Source: Weeksellaceae bacterium
Lineage (GTDB): Bacteria > Bacteroidota > Bacteroidia > Flavobacteriales > Weeksellaceae
Direction: 5' to 3'
DNA: 6,162 nt
NCBI GenBank assembly: GCA_028698395.1
Contig: JAQVDG010000133.1
Location: 1-6,162 of the forward strand
The position numbers and the translations under genes are program-made. Numbering within the stretch: the first letter of the stretch is position 1; each line of letters begins with the position of its first letter. This document shows, one piece after another, positions 1 through 6,162 of the stretch. A model generated the notes under the pieces. The model was not told where the DNA came from and ran no database searches. It worked only from the letters and a program-made list of their open reading frames with translations.

Positions 1-656
1 TTTTTTATCTCTTTTTTCCAAGTATTGTTTAAAGTTCGTGAGCCTTGACTTCCTCACACCGATAAAATTACTTTTTTTGATGGATTCAATCCAAATGTTT
101 GAATCGCCTGATTTCGTTCGGGTAAATTTCGAAATAATTCCGAACGAATCGGGTTTCCGGTATAAATTGTTTTATCTGCCGGAAAATCAGTAATTCCTTC
201 ATACGCCACACAAATTGCAGAAGCTCTGTTTTTTAGTAATTTATTGGTAATTCCCGGAAAAGAATTTTGTTCTTGAATCAAAAAAGGAATTTTTTGTTTA
301 CTTGCTTGCCATAAAAGCGGTCCGCTTGCATAACCTCCGGTTCCAATAGCTACATCGGGTTGAAATTCTTTGATGATTTTTTTAGCTAAACTCAGGCTTT
401 TGTATAATTTCAATGGAAATTTAAGATTTGCGGCTATATTCCCTCGATCTAACCCCACAATAGGCAATCCTTTAATGGAATAACCTGCTTTGGGAACTTT
501 TTCCATTTCCATTTTTCCCAAGGCACCTACAAATAAAATTTCAGTTTCTGGTGCACGGTTTTTTATTTCATCCGCAATCGCAATTGCCGGATAAATATGA
601 CCGCCGGTTCCACCTCCGCTGATAATTATTTTATGCGATGTCTTGAATGACTTCAT
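1..656 (-). CDS. murG: MurG, UDP-GlcNAc:lipid I N-acetylglucosaminyltransferase; frame interrupted by in-frame TGA, 3' end outside window
   Basis: MurG is the peripheral inner-membrane GT28 glycosyltransferase that adds GlcNAc from UDP-GlcNAc to lipid I, making lipid II. The ATG at 656 opens a 200-residue frame with the N-terminal acceptor-domain signatures: glycine loop GGGTGGH (residues 14-20, with the family's conserved His at 20), second loop GTGGYASGP (105-113), QEQNSFPG (128-135) and TGNPIR (166-171). Translation stops at a TGA at 54-56, right after ILSV. The same frame then continues without a stop to the window edge and reads GSQGSRTLNN, the rest of the third MurG glycine loop (E. coli has GGSQGAR). 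Full MurG proteins are roughly 360 residues, so the 200-residue product would lack nearly all of the UDP-GlcNAc-binding C-terminal domain. The start overlaps the end of ftsW by 26 bases in another frame, suggesting translational coupling. Identity is near certain. Whether the gene is truly broken cannot be decided here; since MurG is normally essential, a sequence error or minority variant is plausible. Confidence 0.93.
54..56 (-). other. Premature in-frame TGA at a conserved glycine codon of murG
   Basis: The plus strand reads tca here, giving TGA in the murG frame after TCG GTG (Ser-Val) and before GGA AGT CAA GGC TCA (Gly-Ser-Gln-Gly-Ser). The family consensus at this point is GGSQG(A/S)R, so the stop takes the place of the first glycine. 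A single change would restore GGA: plus-strand position 56 from a to c (T to G on the coding strand). Because in-frame homology resumes immediately, an insertion or deletion is not needed to explain it. The stop itself is directly visible; the ancestral GGA codon is inferred. Confidence 0.9.
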
Positions 657-1827
657 CTGTATTTCGTTTTTCTTCTAATTCTAATTCTTCTGGTGATTTT
701 ATAGCGTTACTCACGCTCAAAATAATCCCGAAAGCAATACAAGTTACCCATAAAGAAGTTCCTCCATAGCTAATCATCGGTAAGGGTTGTCCGGTTACCG
801 GAAAAAAATGAACCGCTACTCCCATATTTATAAAAGCTTGAAAAACAACCGGAATTCCGACTGCAAATACGACTAAACTTCCAAAAAATGTATGAATTCG
901 GGTGGCTATTCGTATGATTCGGAATAAAATCAAGAGGAAAATAAAAATCAAGCCTAATCCGCCAATCATACCATATTCTTCAATGATAATTGCAAAAATA
1001 AAATCGGATGAAGATTGAGGTAAAGTTTGTTTAAAAACACTTTTCCCGGGACCAACTCCTGTTATTCCTCCGCGATTTATTGCTGCTTTAGCATGATGAA
1101 CCTGATAGGATTCTATGTTGTCTTCTTTTGAGAAATTTTCAATCCGGGATTTCCAAGTATGTACACGGGAATTAGGAATGTATTCACTGAAATTTAATGC
1201 AATATAAATAAATGCTCCTCCTGCAATTGCTCCTACACCGATAATCGTAGCTAAAATTCGCAAAGGAAAACCACCTACTACCAACAACATGATGCACATA
1301 GTAAAAAGTATGATTGCTGTTGAGCCATTTGCCGGAAAAATTAATCCGATAATAGCAAACATAGGGATAAACAAAGGAAGGATAGCTTGTTTAAATGTGA
1401 CTTCCTTGTCCCGGATTTTGGTTAAATAACGCGCAATGTAAACCAATAAAATCATGGAAGCAAAAGTGGAAGTCTGGATGGTAATAGAAGTTCCGGGTAA
1501 AGTCAGCCAACGGGCTGCATTTGCTCCTTCAATCGTATTTCCTTGTATGAGTGTTGCCAATAATAATAGGGCAATGACCGGTAAACTCAAAAGAGCAATT
1601 CCACCAAAATAACGGTAATTTATTCGTTGAATTATGACGATGATAATAAGTCCAATAATCAGAAAAGCGGCATGTTTTCCAAGATGAGAGAATACCGTTC
1701 CTGTTCCTACCGTATAAACCAAGTTGGAACTTGCCGAATAAACCGGTAAAAATGAAAAAATAGCGAGCAATAAAATGAATGCCCACAAGTATTTATCTCC
1801 CTTTATGTAACTTTTCAAAAACCCCAT
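631..1827 (-). CDS. ftsW: FtsW, septal SEDS peptidoglycan glycosyltransferase
   Basis: FtsW is the SEDS-family membrane protein that polymerises lipid II into glycan strands at the division septum together with its partner class B PBP, FtsI. The 398-residue product is very hydrophobic, with about ten membrane segments (the first near residues 13-31, the last near 353-374). It ends in a short acidic cytoplasmic tail (378-398). Family landmarks are GANAARWL (101-108), SSDFIFAII (273-281), whose Asp275 matches the catalytic aspartate of SEDS enzymes, EEYG (283-286), and the FPVTGQPLPMISYGGTS block (342-358). The QP(A/S)E motif seen after the first of these in many FtsW/RodA proteins is QTST here (118-121). 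I recall similar wording in other Bacteroidota FtsW. FtsW is preferred over the close paralogue RodA because of the dcw context, with murD and murG on either side. The ATG lies 9 bases after the murD stop, and no Shine-Dalgarno is visible. Confidence 0.95.
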   Translation of the reverse strand: MGFLKSYIKGDKYLWAFILLLAIFSFLPVYSASSNLVYTVGTGTVFSHLGKHAAFLIIGLIIIVIIQRINYRYFGGIALLSLPVIALLLLATLIQGNTIEGANAARWLTLPGTSITIQTSTFASMILLVYIARYLTKIRDKEVTFKQAILPLFIPMFAIIGLIFPANGSTAIILFTMCIMLLVVGGFPLRILATIIGVGAIAGGAFIYIALNFSEYIPNSRVHTWKSRIENFSKEDNIESYQVHHAKAAINRGGITGVGPGKSVFKQTLPQSSSDFIFAIIIEEYGMIGGLGLIFIFLLILFRIIRIATRIHTFFGSLVVFAVGIPVVFQAFINMGVAVHFFPVTGQPLPMISYGGTSLWVTCIAFGIILSVSNAIKSPEELELEEKRNTDEVIQDIA

Positions 1828-1836
1828 ATTGTCTTG

Positions 1837-3171
1837 TTACAGTCTTTTTACTTCTCGTTTAAACTGTTTTCCTCTGTCCTCGTAATTTTCAAATAAGTCA
1901 AAACTTGCACAAGCCGGAGAAAGAAGGACAGTATCGCCTTTTCTTCCTAAAACATAGGCTTTTCGGACGGCTTCTTCCATCGAAGAGGCTTCTACTACAT
2001 TATCCACTAAATCTTCAAAAGCAGAAATAATTTTATTATTGTCCAATCCTAAGCACACAATGGCTTTAACTTTCTTTTTCACCAACGGAATCAGTTCAGA
2101 ATAATCATTTCCTTTGTCTTGTCCTCCAACAATCCAAACCGTTGGGGTAGTCATACTTTCCAAAGCATAATAAACAGAGTTCACATTGGTTGCTTTAGAA
2201 TCGTTAATAAATTCAACTCCGCCTACTTTTAACACAAATTCCAAACGATGTTCAATGGCTGTAAAATCGGATAAACTTCTTCTTAAATTTTCTTTTTTGA
2301 TTTTTAAAATATTAGCAACTGTAGCGGCTGCCATGGAATTTGAAAGATTATGTTTTCCTTTTAAAGAAAGTTCAGATGCGTCTAATTCTAATTTTTCAGG
2401 ATAATTTATGACTATGTTTTTATCTTCTGCGTAAGTTCCTGCGTTCAATTTTTTGTTCATGGAATAAGGTATTTTTTTGGCTTTTGTATTAATATTTTTT
2501 AATAATTCTGTTATGATATCATCATCAAAATTGTACACGAAATATTCTTCTTCAGTCTGAAATTCAGTAATTCGGAATTTAGCGTGTGCATAATTTTCTA
2601 ATTTATAATCGTAGCGATCTAAATGATCAGGTGTAATGTTCAATAAAATGGCGATATAAGGTCGGAAAGAAGCGATTTCATCCAATTGAAAACTACTTAT
2701 TTCCAACACATAATAATCATAGTCATCTTCTAATACTAATTCAGCAAAGCTTTTCCCGATGTTTCCGCCTAAACCGGTTTTAAATCCTTCTTGCTGAAGG
2801 ATAAAATGAATTAAAGAAGTAGTGGTTGTTTTTCCGTTACTTCCGGTAACGGCAATGATTTTTGATTGAGTAAAACGTGAAGCAAATTCAATTTCGGAAA
2901 ATATCGGAATTTGTTTTGCTGTCAGTTTCTGAATTAAATCGGTTGTAGTTGGAATTCCGGGGCTTTTTACCACCCAGTCGGCAGTGAAAATTTTTTCTTC
3001 GTTGTGTTTTCCTTCTTCAAATTCAATTTGATTTTGTTCTAATTTTTTGCGGTATTCATCTTTTAAAAGATTTTTATCGGACAAAAACACCTGAAAACCT
3101 TGTTTTTTTCCTAATAAAGCAGCACCTACGCCACTTTCTCCTCCACCTAAAATCACTAATTTTTTTTCCAT
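1837..3171 (-). CDS. murD: MurD, UDP-N-acetylmuramoyl-L-alanine--D-glutamate ligase
   Basis: MurD is the cytoplasmic ATP-dependent Mur ligase that adds D-glutamate to UDP-MurNAc-L-Ala. The 444 residues match the usual family length and show all three domains. The N-terminal Rossmann-like UDP-binding domain begins with GGGESG (9-14). The central ATPase domain has the P-loop VTGSNGKTTTT (108-118), GGNIG (135-139), EISSFQLD (157-164), NITPDHLDRY (178-187), and Lys198 in AHAKFR, at the position of the carbamylated lysine, followed by HNLSNSMAA (274-282). The C-terminal domain has EHRLE (307-311), NDSKATN (323-329), GGQDKG (349-354) and the MurD-specific SPACASFDLFENYEDRG stretch (418-434), which separates it from MurC, MurE and MurF. 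The start is only 2 bases after the mraY stop (TAA-AA-ATG), so its translation is probably coupled to that of mraY. No key residue appears to be missing. Confidence 0.97.
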   Translation of the reverse strand: MEKKLVILGGGESGVGAALLGKKQGFQVFLSDKNLLKDEYRKKLEQNQIEFEEGKHNEEKIFTADWVVKSPGIPTTTDLIQKLTAKQIPIFSEIEFASRFTQSKIIAVTGSNGKTTTTSLIHFILQQEGFKTGLGGNIGKSFAELVLEDDYDYYVLEISSFQLDEIASFRPYIAILLNITPDHLDRYDYKLENYAHAKFRITEFQTEEEYFVYNFDDDIITELLKNINTKAKKIPYSMNKKLNAGTYAEDKNIVINYPEKLELDASELSLKGKHNLSNSMAAATVANILKIKKENLRRSLSDFTAIEHRLEFVLKVGGVEFINDSKATNVNSVYYALESMTTPTVWIVGGQDKGNDYSELIPLVKKKVKAIVCLGLDNNKIISAFEDLVDNVVEASSMEEAVRKAYVLGRKGDTVLLSPACASFDLFENYEDRGKQFKREVKRL

Positions 3172-3173
3172 TT

Positions 3174-4403
3174 TTATCGAATTTTAAGTGTTATAATTGA
3201 GATTACCGCTAATACAAAACCGATAATCAACATTCGGTTTACAATTTTACTTTCATGGATTCCTTTTAGTTGAAAATGATGATGGACGGGTGCCATCAGG
3301 AAAATTCGTTTTCCTTCACCTGTTCTTTTTTTGGTAAATTTGAAATAACCTACTTGTAGCATTACGGATAAGCTTTCAACGAAGAAAATTCCACATAAAA
3401 TGGGAAGAATCAGTTCTTTTCGGACGATTATTGCAATAACGGCAATCAAACCTCCAATAGTTAAACTTCCGGTATCACCCATGAATACTTGAGCCGGGTA
3501 AGTATTGTACCATAAAAAACCAATGAGCGCACCGGTGAATGCAGTACAAAAAATAACGACTTCTTCTGTTCGGGGAATAAAGACAATATTGAGATAATTT
3601 GCCAGAATAATATTTCCCGAAACAAAGGCAAACAAAGCTAAAGCACCGACAATTATGACGGAAGAACCGGCTGCTAAACCATCAATTCCATCGGTTAAAT
3701 TGGCTCCATTTGATACGGCTGTAATGATGAAAATTACGGCAATCAGAAATACAATCCATTCGTATTTAATTTTCCCACTGTAATTTTCCCAAAAGATTAA
3801 ATCCCTGTAATTGAATTCATTGTCTTTTAAAAAAGGTAAAGTTGTATCCAGACTTTTTTCTTCATCACCAAATTGTGCAATTCGTATTTCTTCTGTATTT
3901 TGTGTTTCGGCCATTTTTTGTTTATGTTTAACCGTTACACCCGGACTAAAGTAAAGCATAGCTCCAACAAATAATCCCAAACCAACTTGCCCTAAAATTT
4001 TAAATCGTCCGGCTAAACCTTCTTTGTTTTTCCTGAAAACTTTGATGTAATCATCCAAAAATCCGATTGCGCCTAACCAAACGGTAGAAACCAACAGAAT
4101 AATGATGTAAATATTATCCAATTTAGCAAAAAGAAGAGTAGGAATAACGGTAGCAAGAATGATGATAATTCCGCCCATAGTTGGAGTTCCGGTTTTTTCC
4201 AGTTGCCCATCTAATCCTAAATCCCGAACGGTTTCACCTAATTGTTCCCGACGTAAGTAATTGATGATTTTTTTACCGAAAACCATGGCAATCAATAAAG
4301 CGGTTAAAATTGCCATACCGGCTCGGAACGAGGTGTATTGAAACAAACGAACGCCCGGTAAATCAAATTGTTTTCCTAAAAATTCAAATAAATAATACAG
4401 CAT
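3174..4403 (-). CDS. mraY: MraY, phospho-N-acetylmuramoyl-pentapeptide-transferase
   Basis: MraY is the integral membrane enzyme that transfers phospho-MurNAc-pentapeptide from UDP to undecaprenyl phosphate, making lipid I. The 409-residue product has about ten membrane helices and the catalytic and magnesium-binding signatures of the family: KTGTPTMGG (70-78), FLDDYIKV with the Asp117-Asp118 pair (115-122), [10 protein letters not shown] (235-244), [15 protein letters not shown] with Asp310 (300-314), and the APVHHHFQ histidine motif (371-378). It is longer than the roughly 360 residues of E. coli MraY. The excess is a charged, hydrophilic loop of about 60 residues (154-214) between the fourth and fifth membrane helices, which should face the periplasm. 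I recall that Bacteroidota MraY proteins share this enlargement. The ATG at 4403 is 5 bases after the murE stop and gives the expected MLYYLFEFL opening. Identity is secure; the role of the loop is unknown to me. Confidence 0.97.
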   Translation of the reverse strand: MLYYLFEFLGKQFDLPGVRLFQYTSFRAGMAILTALLIAMVFGKKIINYLRREQLGETVRDLGLDGQLEKTGTPTMGGIIIILATVIPTLLFAKLDNIYIIILLVSTVWLGAIGFLDDYIKVFRKNKEGLAGRFKILGQVGLGLFVGAMLYFSPGVTVKHKQKMAETQNTEEIRIAQFGDEEKSLDTTLPFLKDNEFNYRDLIFWENYSGKIKYEWIVFLIAVIFIITAVSNGANLTDGIDGLAAGSSVIIVGALALFAFVSGNIILANYLNIVFIPRTEEVVIFCTAFTGALIGFLWYNTYPAQVFMGDTGSLTIGGLIAVIAIIVRKELILPILCGIFFVESLSVMLQVGYFKFTKKRTGEGKRIFLMAPVHHHFQLKGIHESKIVNRMLIIGFVLAVISIITLKIR

Positions 4404-4408
4404 ACGGT

Positions 4409-5866
4409 TTAATTCTGTTGATTCAATAATTCTTTTGTTATTTCCATATCATCGAAATGATGGCGTACTCCTTTTATTTCCTGATAGGTTTCATGTCCTT
4501 TTCCGGCGATTAGAAGAATATCTCCTTTTTCAGCCAATTTTAAAGCGGTTTTAATCGCTTCTTTCCGGTCGGTTATTTTTAAAGTTTTCCGTGAATTTTC
4601 GGGTTTAACGCCAGCTTCCATTTCTTTTAAAATCTCTTCCGGCTCTTCATTTCTCGGATTATCGGAAGTGAAAATCGCCAAATCAGATTGAATTGAAGCG
4701 ATATTTGCCATTTCCGGACGTTTACTTCTGTCTCGATTTCCACCACAACCAACAACTGTAATTAATTTCTCATTTCGGGTTCGGATGTTTTGAATGGTAT
4801 TCAACACGTTTTCCAAAGCATCCGGAGTATGGGCATAATCTACAATTACGATAATTCCTTGTTGGGAAATAAAAGATTGAAAACGACCGTCAACTGTTTT
4901 TAACCGACTTAAATGGAGTAAAATTTCTTCTTGTTCAAATCCCAATAGACGAGCAATGGAATAAACTGCCAATAAATTATAGGCATTGAATTGCCCGATT
5001 AAAGAAGTCCAAAATTCTTTCTGCTCCATTAACAGCAACATTCCGTCGAACTGATTTTCCAAAATTTTTGCTTTGAAGTCCGCATCGGTTTTTAACGCAT
5101 AGGAATAACGTTTAGAAGGAGAATTTTGGAGTATTACTACTCCATTTTTATCGTCTAAATTGGTTAATGAGCATGAACTGTTAGGTAGTTCGTCGAAAAA
5201 CTTCTTTTTTGCTTTTATGTATTCTGCAAAAGTTTTGTGATAATCCAAATGATCGTGGGTAATATTGGTAAATACTCCGATTTCAAAGTGTAAACCCGCA
5301 ATTCTGTTTTGATGGATTCCATGTGAACTTACTTCCATCACGGCATACTCACAACCACTTTTGACCGCTTTACTAAAGAGCTGGTTCAAAGTCAAAATAT
5401 CCGGTGTAGTGTGTGTGGATGGATATTCTTTTCCGTTAATTAAAATTCGTATAGTAGAAATTAAAACCGTTGCAAAACCTAAGGATTCCAATAGATTATA
5501 GGTTAAAGTAGCCGTTGTTGTTTTACCGTTGGTTCCGGTAATTCCAATTAATTTTAATTTTTTAGTCGGATTTTCATACCAATTTGCTGCCATCTTACCC
5601 AAAGCAATTGCTGAATTCTTAACTTGAATGTAACAAATTTCATTTTGAATTTTTTCCGGAATCCTTTCACAGACAATGGTTGATGCGCCTGAATCAATTG
5701 CTTTTTCAATAAAATCATGACCATCGACTTGTGTTCCGCTTTGCGCTACAAAAAGTGAGTTTTTCTCTACTTTTCGGGAATCAAATTGAATGGAAGTAAT
5801 TTCCTTATCAGTTGTGCCGATGGTTTTTTGAGATTCTATGGTATGTAATAAATGCTCTAACTTCAT
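4409..5866 (-). CDS. murE: MurE, UDP-MurNAc-L-Ala-D-Glu--meso-2,6-diaminopimelate ligase (probable DAP type)
   Basis: MurE is the cytoplasmic Mur ligase that adds the third residue of the stem peptide. The product of 485 residues, counted from the ATG at 5866, has a normal family length. It shows VDGHDF (47-52) in the UDP-MurNAc-binding domain; the P-loop [12 protein letters not shown] (108-119), HTTPD (152-156), THDHLDYH (203-210) and Lys220 at the carbamylated-lysine position in the ATPase domain; and GRFQ (327-330), DYAHTPDAL (343-351) and GKGHE (455-459) further on. The DNPR motif (402-405) marks enzymes that accept meso-diaminopimelate rather than lysine, so DAP-type peptidoglycan is inferred. 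The frame could open at a TTG at 5872, directly after the ftsI stop. The ATG two codons downstream is preferred because it is a standard start, gives the usual MKLE-type opening and leaves an A-rich leader of 6 bases. murF, often next to murE in other phyla, is absent here. Confidence 0.96.
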   Translation of the reverse strand: MKLEHLLHTIESQKTIGTTDKEITSIQFDSRKVEKNSLFVAQSGTQVDGHDFIEKAIDSGASTIVCERIPEKIQNEICYIQVKNSAIALGKMAANWYENPTKKLKLIGITGTNGKTTTATLTYNLLESLGFATVLISTIRILINGKEYPSTHTTPDILTLNQLFSKAVKSGCEYAVMEVSSHGIHQNRIAGLHFEIGVFTNITHDHLDYHKTFAEYIKAKKKFFDELPNSSCSLTNLDDKNGVVILQNSPSKRYSYALKTDADFKAKILENQFDGMLLLMEQKEFWTSLIGQFNAYNLLAVYSIARLLGFEQEEILLHLSRLKTVDGRFQSFISQQGIIVIVDYAHTPDALENVLNTIQNIRTRNEKLITVVGCGGNRDRSKRPEMANIASIQSDLAIFTSDNPRNEEPEEILKEMEAGVKPENSRKTLKITDRKEAIKTALKLAEKGDILLIAGKGHETYQEIKGVRHHFDDMEITKELLNQQN

Positions 5867-5872
5867 TTTCAA

Positions 5873-6162
5873 TTAACTTTTTAAGGTTAAATAGATGATT
5901 TCACCTTTTTTGAATGGTGTTCCCGGTGGAATGGATTGGTCTTTTACTTTTCCTATACCATTATAAATTACCTCTAATCCCATATTTTCAAGAGCCGGAA
6001 TAACATCTCGTCCGTTTTTTCCAACCAAATCCGGTATATTTTTCAGTTCATAATCCGGTTTAATTCCTGTATCGGATTCAATTTCTCTTTTTATATTTAC
6101 AATTTTGGGAGAATACGGCATTTCTTTAGGTGTTCTTGAGAAAATCCAGTCTGAAATTTCTT
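5873..6162 (-). CDS. ftsI: FtsI-type class B penicillin-binding protein (PBP3-like transpeptidase), C-terminal PASTA end, partial
   Basis: Only the last 95 residues are present. The frame is open to the window edge, so the gene begins upstream; the Met codon at 6119-6121 is internal and not a start. The fragment opens with EISDWIFSRTPKEMPYS, resembling the linker that follows the transpeptidase domain in Bacteroidota FtsI. It ends in one PASTA domain of about 55 residues: IPDLVGKNGRDVIPALENMG, then GKVKDQSIPPGTPFKKG and a closing beta-strand. The complete protein would be a septal, membrane-anchored transpeptidase working with FtsW, but its SxxK, SxN and KTG catalytic motifs lie outside the window. 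Assignment to ftsI rests on the PASTA end and on its place directly before murE, where dcw clusters carry ftsI. A sporulation-type SpoVD homologue has the same layout but does not fit the other genes. Its TAA stop is 6 bases before the murE ATG. Confidence 0.87.
   Translation of the reverse strand, partial: EISDWIFSRTPKEMPYSPKIVNIKREIESDTGIKPDYELKNIPDLVGKNGRDVIPALENMGLEVIYNGIGKVKDQSIPPGTPFKKGEIIYLTLKS

Noticed and set aside
1..16. T-rich run at the window start as a transcription terminator
   Set aside because: It reads as lysine-rich murG coding sequence (AAA codons) in the correct frame, has no stem-loop beside it, and lies inside an operon.
1..60. A frameshift in a homopolymer as the cause of the murG break
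   Set aside because: MurG homology resumes in the same frame immediately after the TGA, so a substitution is enough and no insertion or deletion is needed.
1529..1786. 85-residue open frame on the minus strand
   Set aside because: It lies wholly inside ftsW in another frame, has an unnatural composition rich in Trp, Arg and His and no recognisable motif; it is a shadow frame.
2186..2404. 72-residue open frame on the plus strand
   Set aside because: It is antisense to murD over its strongly conserved C-terminal half, has no family features and no neighbours on that strand; it is a shadow frame.
5867..5872. TTG at 5872 as the murE start
   Set aside because: It sits directly against the ftsI stop and adds only two residues; the ATG at 5866 is the more likely start. 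TTG cannot be fully excluded.
5873..6121. A separate small 82-residue protein starting at the Met codon at 6119-6121
   Set aside because: The frame is open upstream to the window edge and reads as FtsI linker sequence, so the Met is internal to a larger protein.
1..6162. A novel defence, mobile or regulatory system
   Set aside because: Every part of the window is accounted for by dcw genes with gaps of at most 9 bases; there are no repeats, RNA genes, transposon ends or unexplained non-coding stretches.

Overview
The window is a compact, minus-strand stretch of a division and cell wall (dcw) cluster. The source is most likely a Bacteroidota bacterium of the Flavobacteriia. This placement rests on the gene order (ftsI-murE-mraY-murD-ftsW-murG with no murF between murE and mraY), a PASTA domain at the end of the FtsI-type protein, an enlarged loop in MraY, AT-rich codons, TAA as the stop of all five genes whose normal end is visible, and A-rich leaders without a Shine-Dalgarno motif. 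It is inferred from remembered family features, not from a database search.

Read in the direction of transcription (high to low coordinates), the window holds: the C-terminal end of ftsI (5873-6162, cut by the window edge); murE (4409-5866); mraY (3174-4403); murD (1837-3171); ftsW (631-1827); and the first part of murG (from 656 to the window edge at 1). The genes are 2 to 9 bases apart or overlap (ftsW and murG share 26 bases). This implies one polycistronic transcript with translational coupling. I see no promoter, terminator, RNA gene, mobile element, repeat or CRISPR array, and no non-coding stretch longer than 9 bases. The opposite strand holds only shadow frames.

Together the genes cover most of the lipid II pathway and part of the divisome. 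MurD and MurE add D-Glu and (probably) meso-diaminopimelate to UDP-MurNAc-peptide. MraY moves the phospho-MurNAc-pentapeptide onto undecaprenyl phosphate, giving lipid I, and MurG adds GlcNAc to give lipid II. FtsW and FtsI then polymerise and cross-link it at the septum. MurF, needed between MurE and MraY, is not in the window.

The one real anomaly is in murG. Its frame is stopped by a TGA at 54-56, exactly where the first glycine of the conserved GGSQG(A/S)R loop is expected. Homology resumes in the same frame directly after the TGA and runs to the window edge. This is a single-base nonsense change (GGA to TGA), either real or a sequence error, and not a frameshift. Everything else is an ordinary housekeeping cluster; I do not see a novel system.
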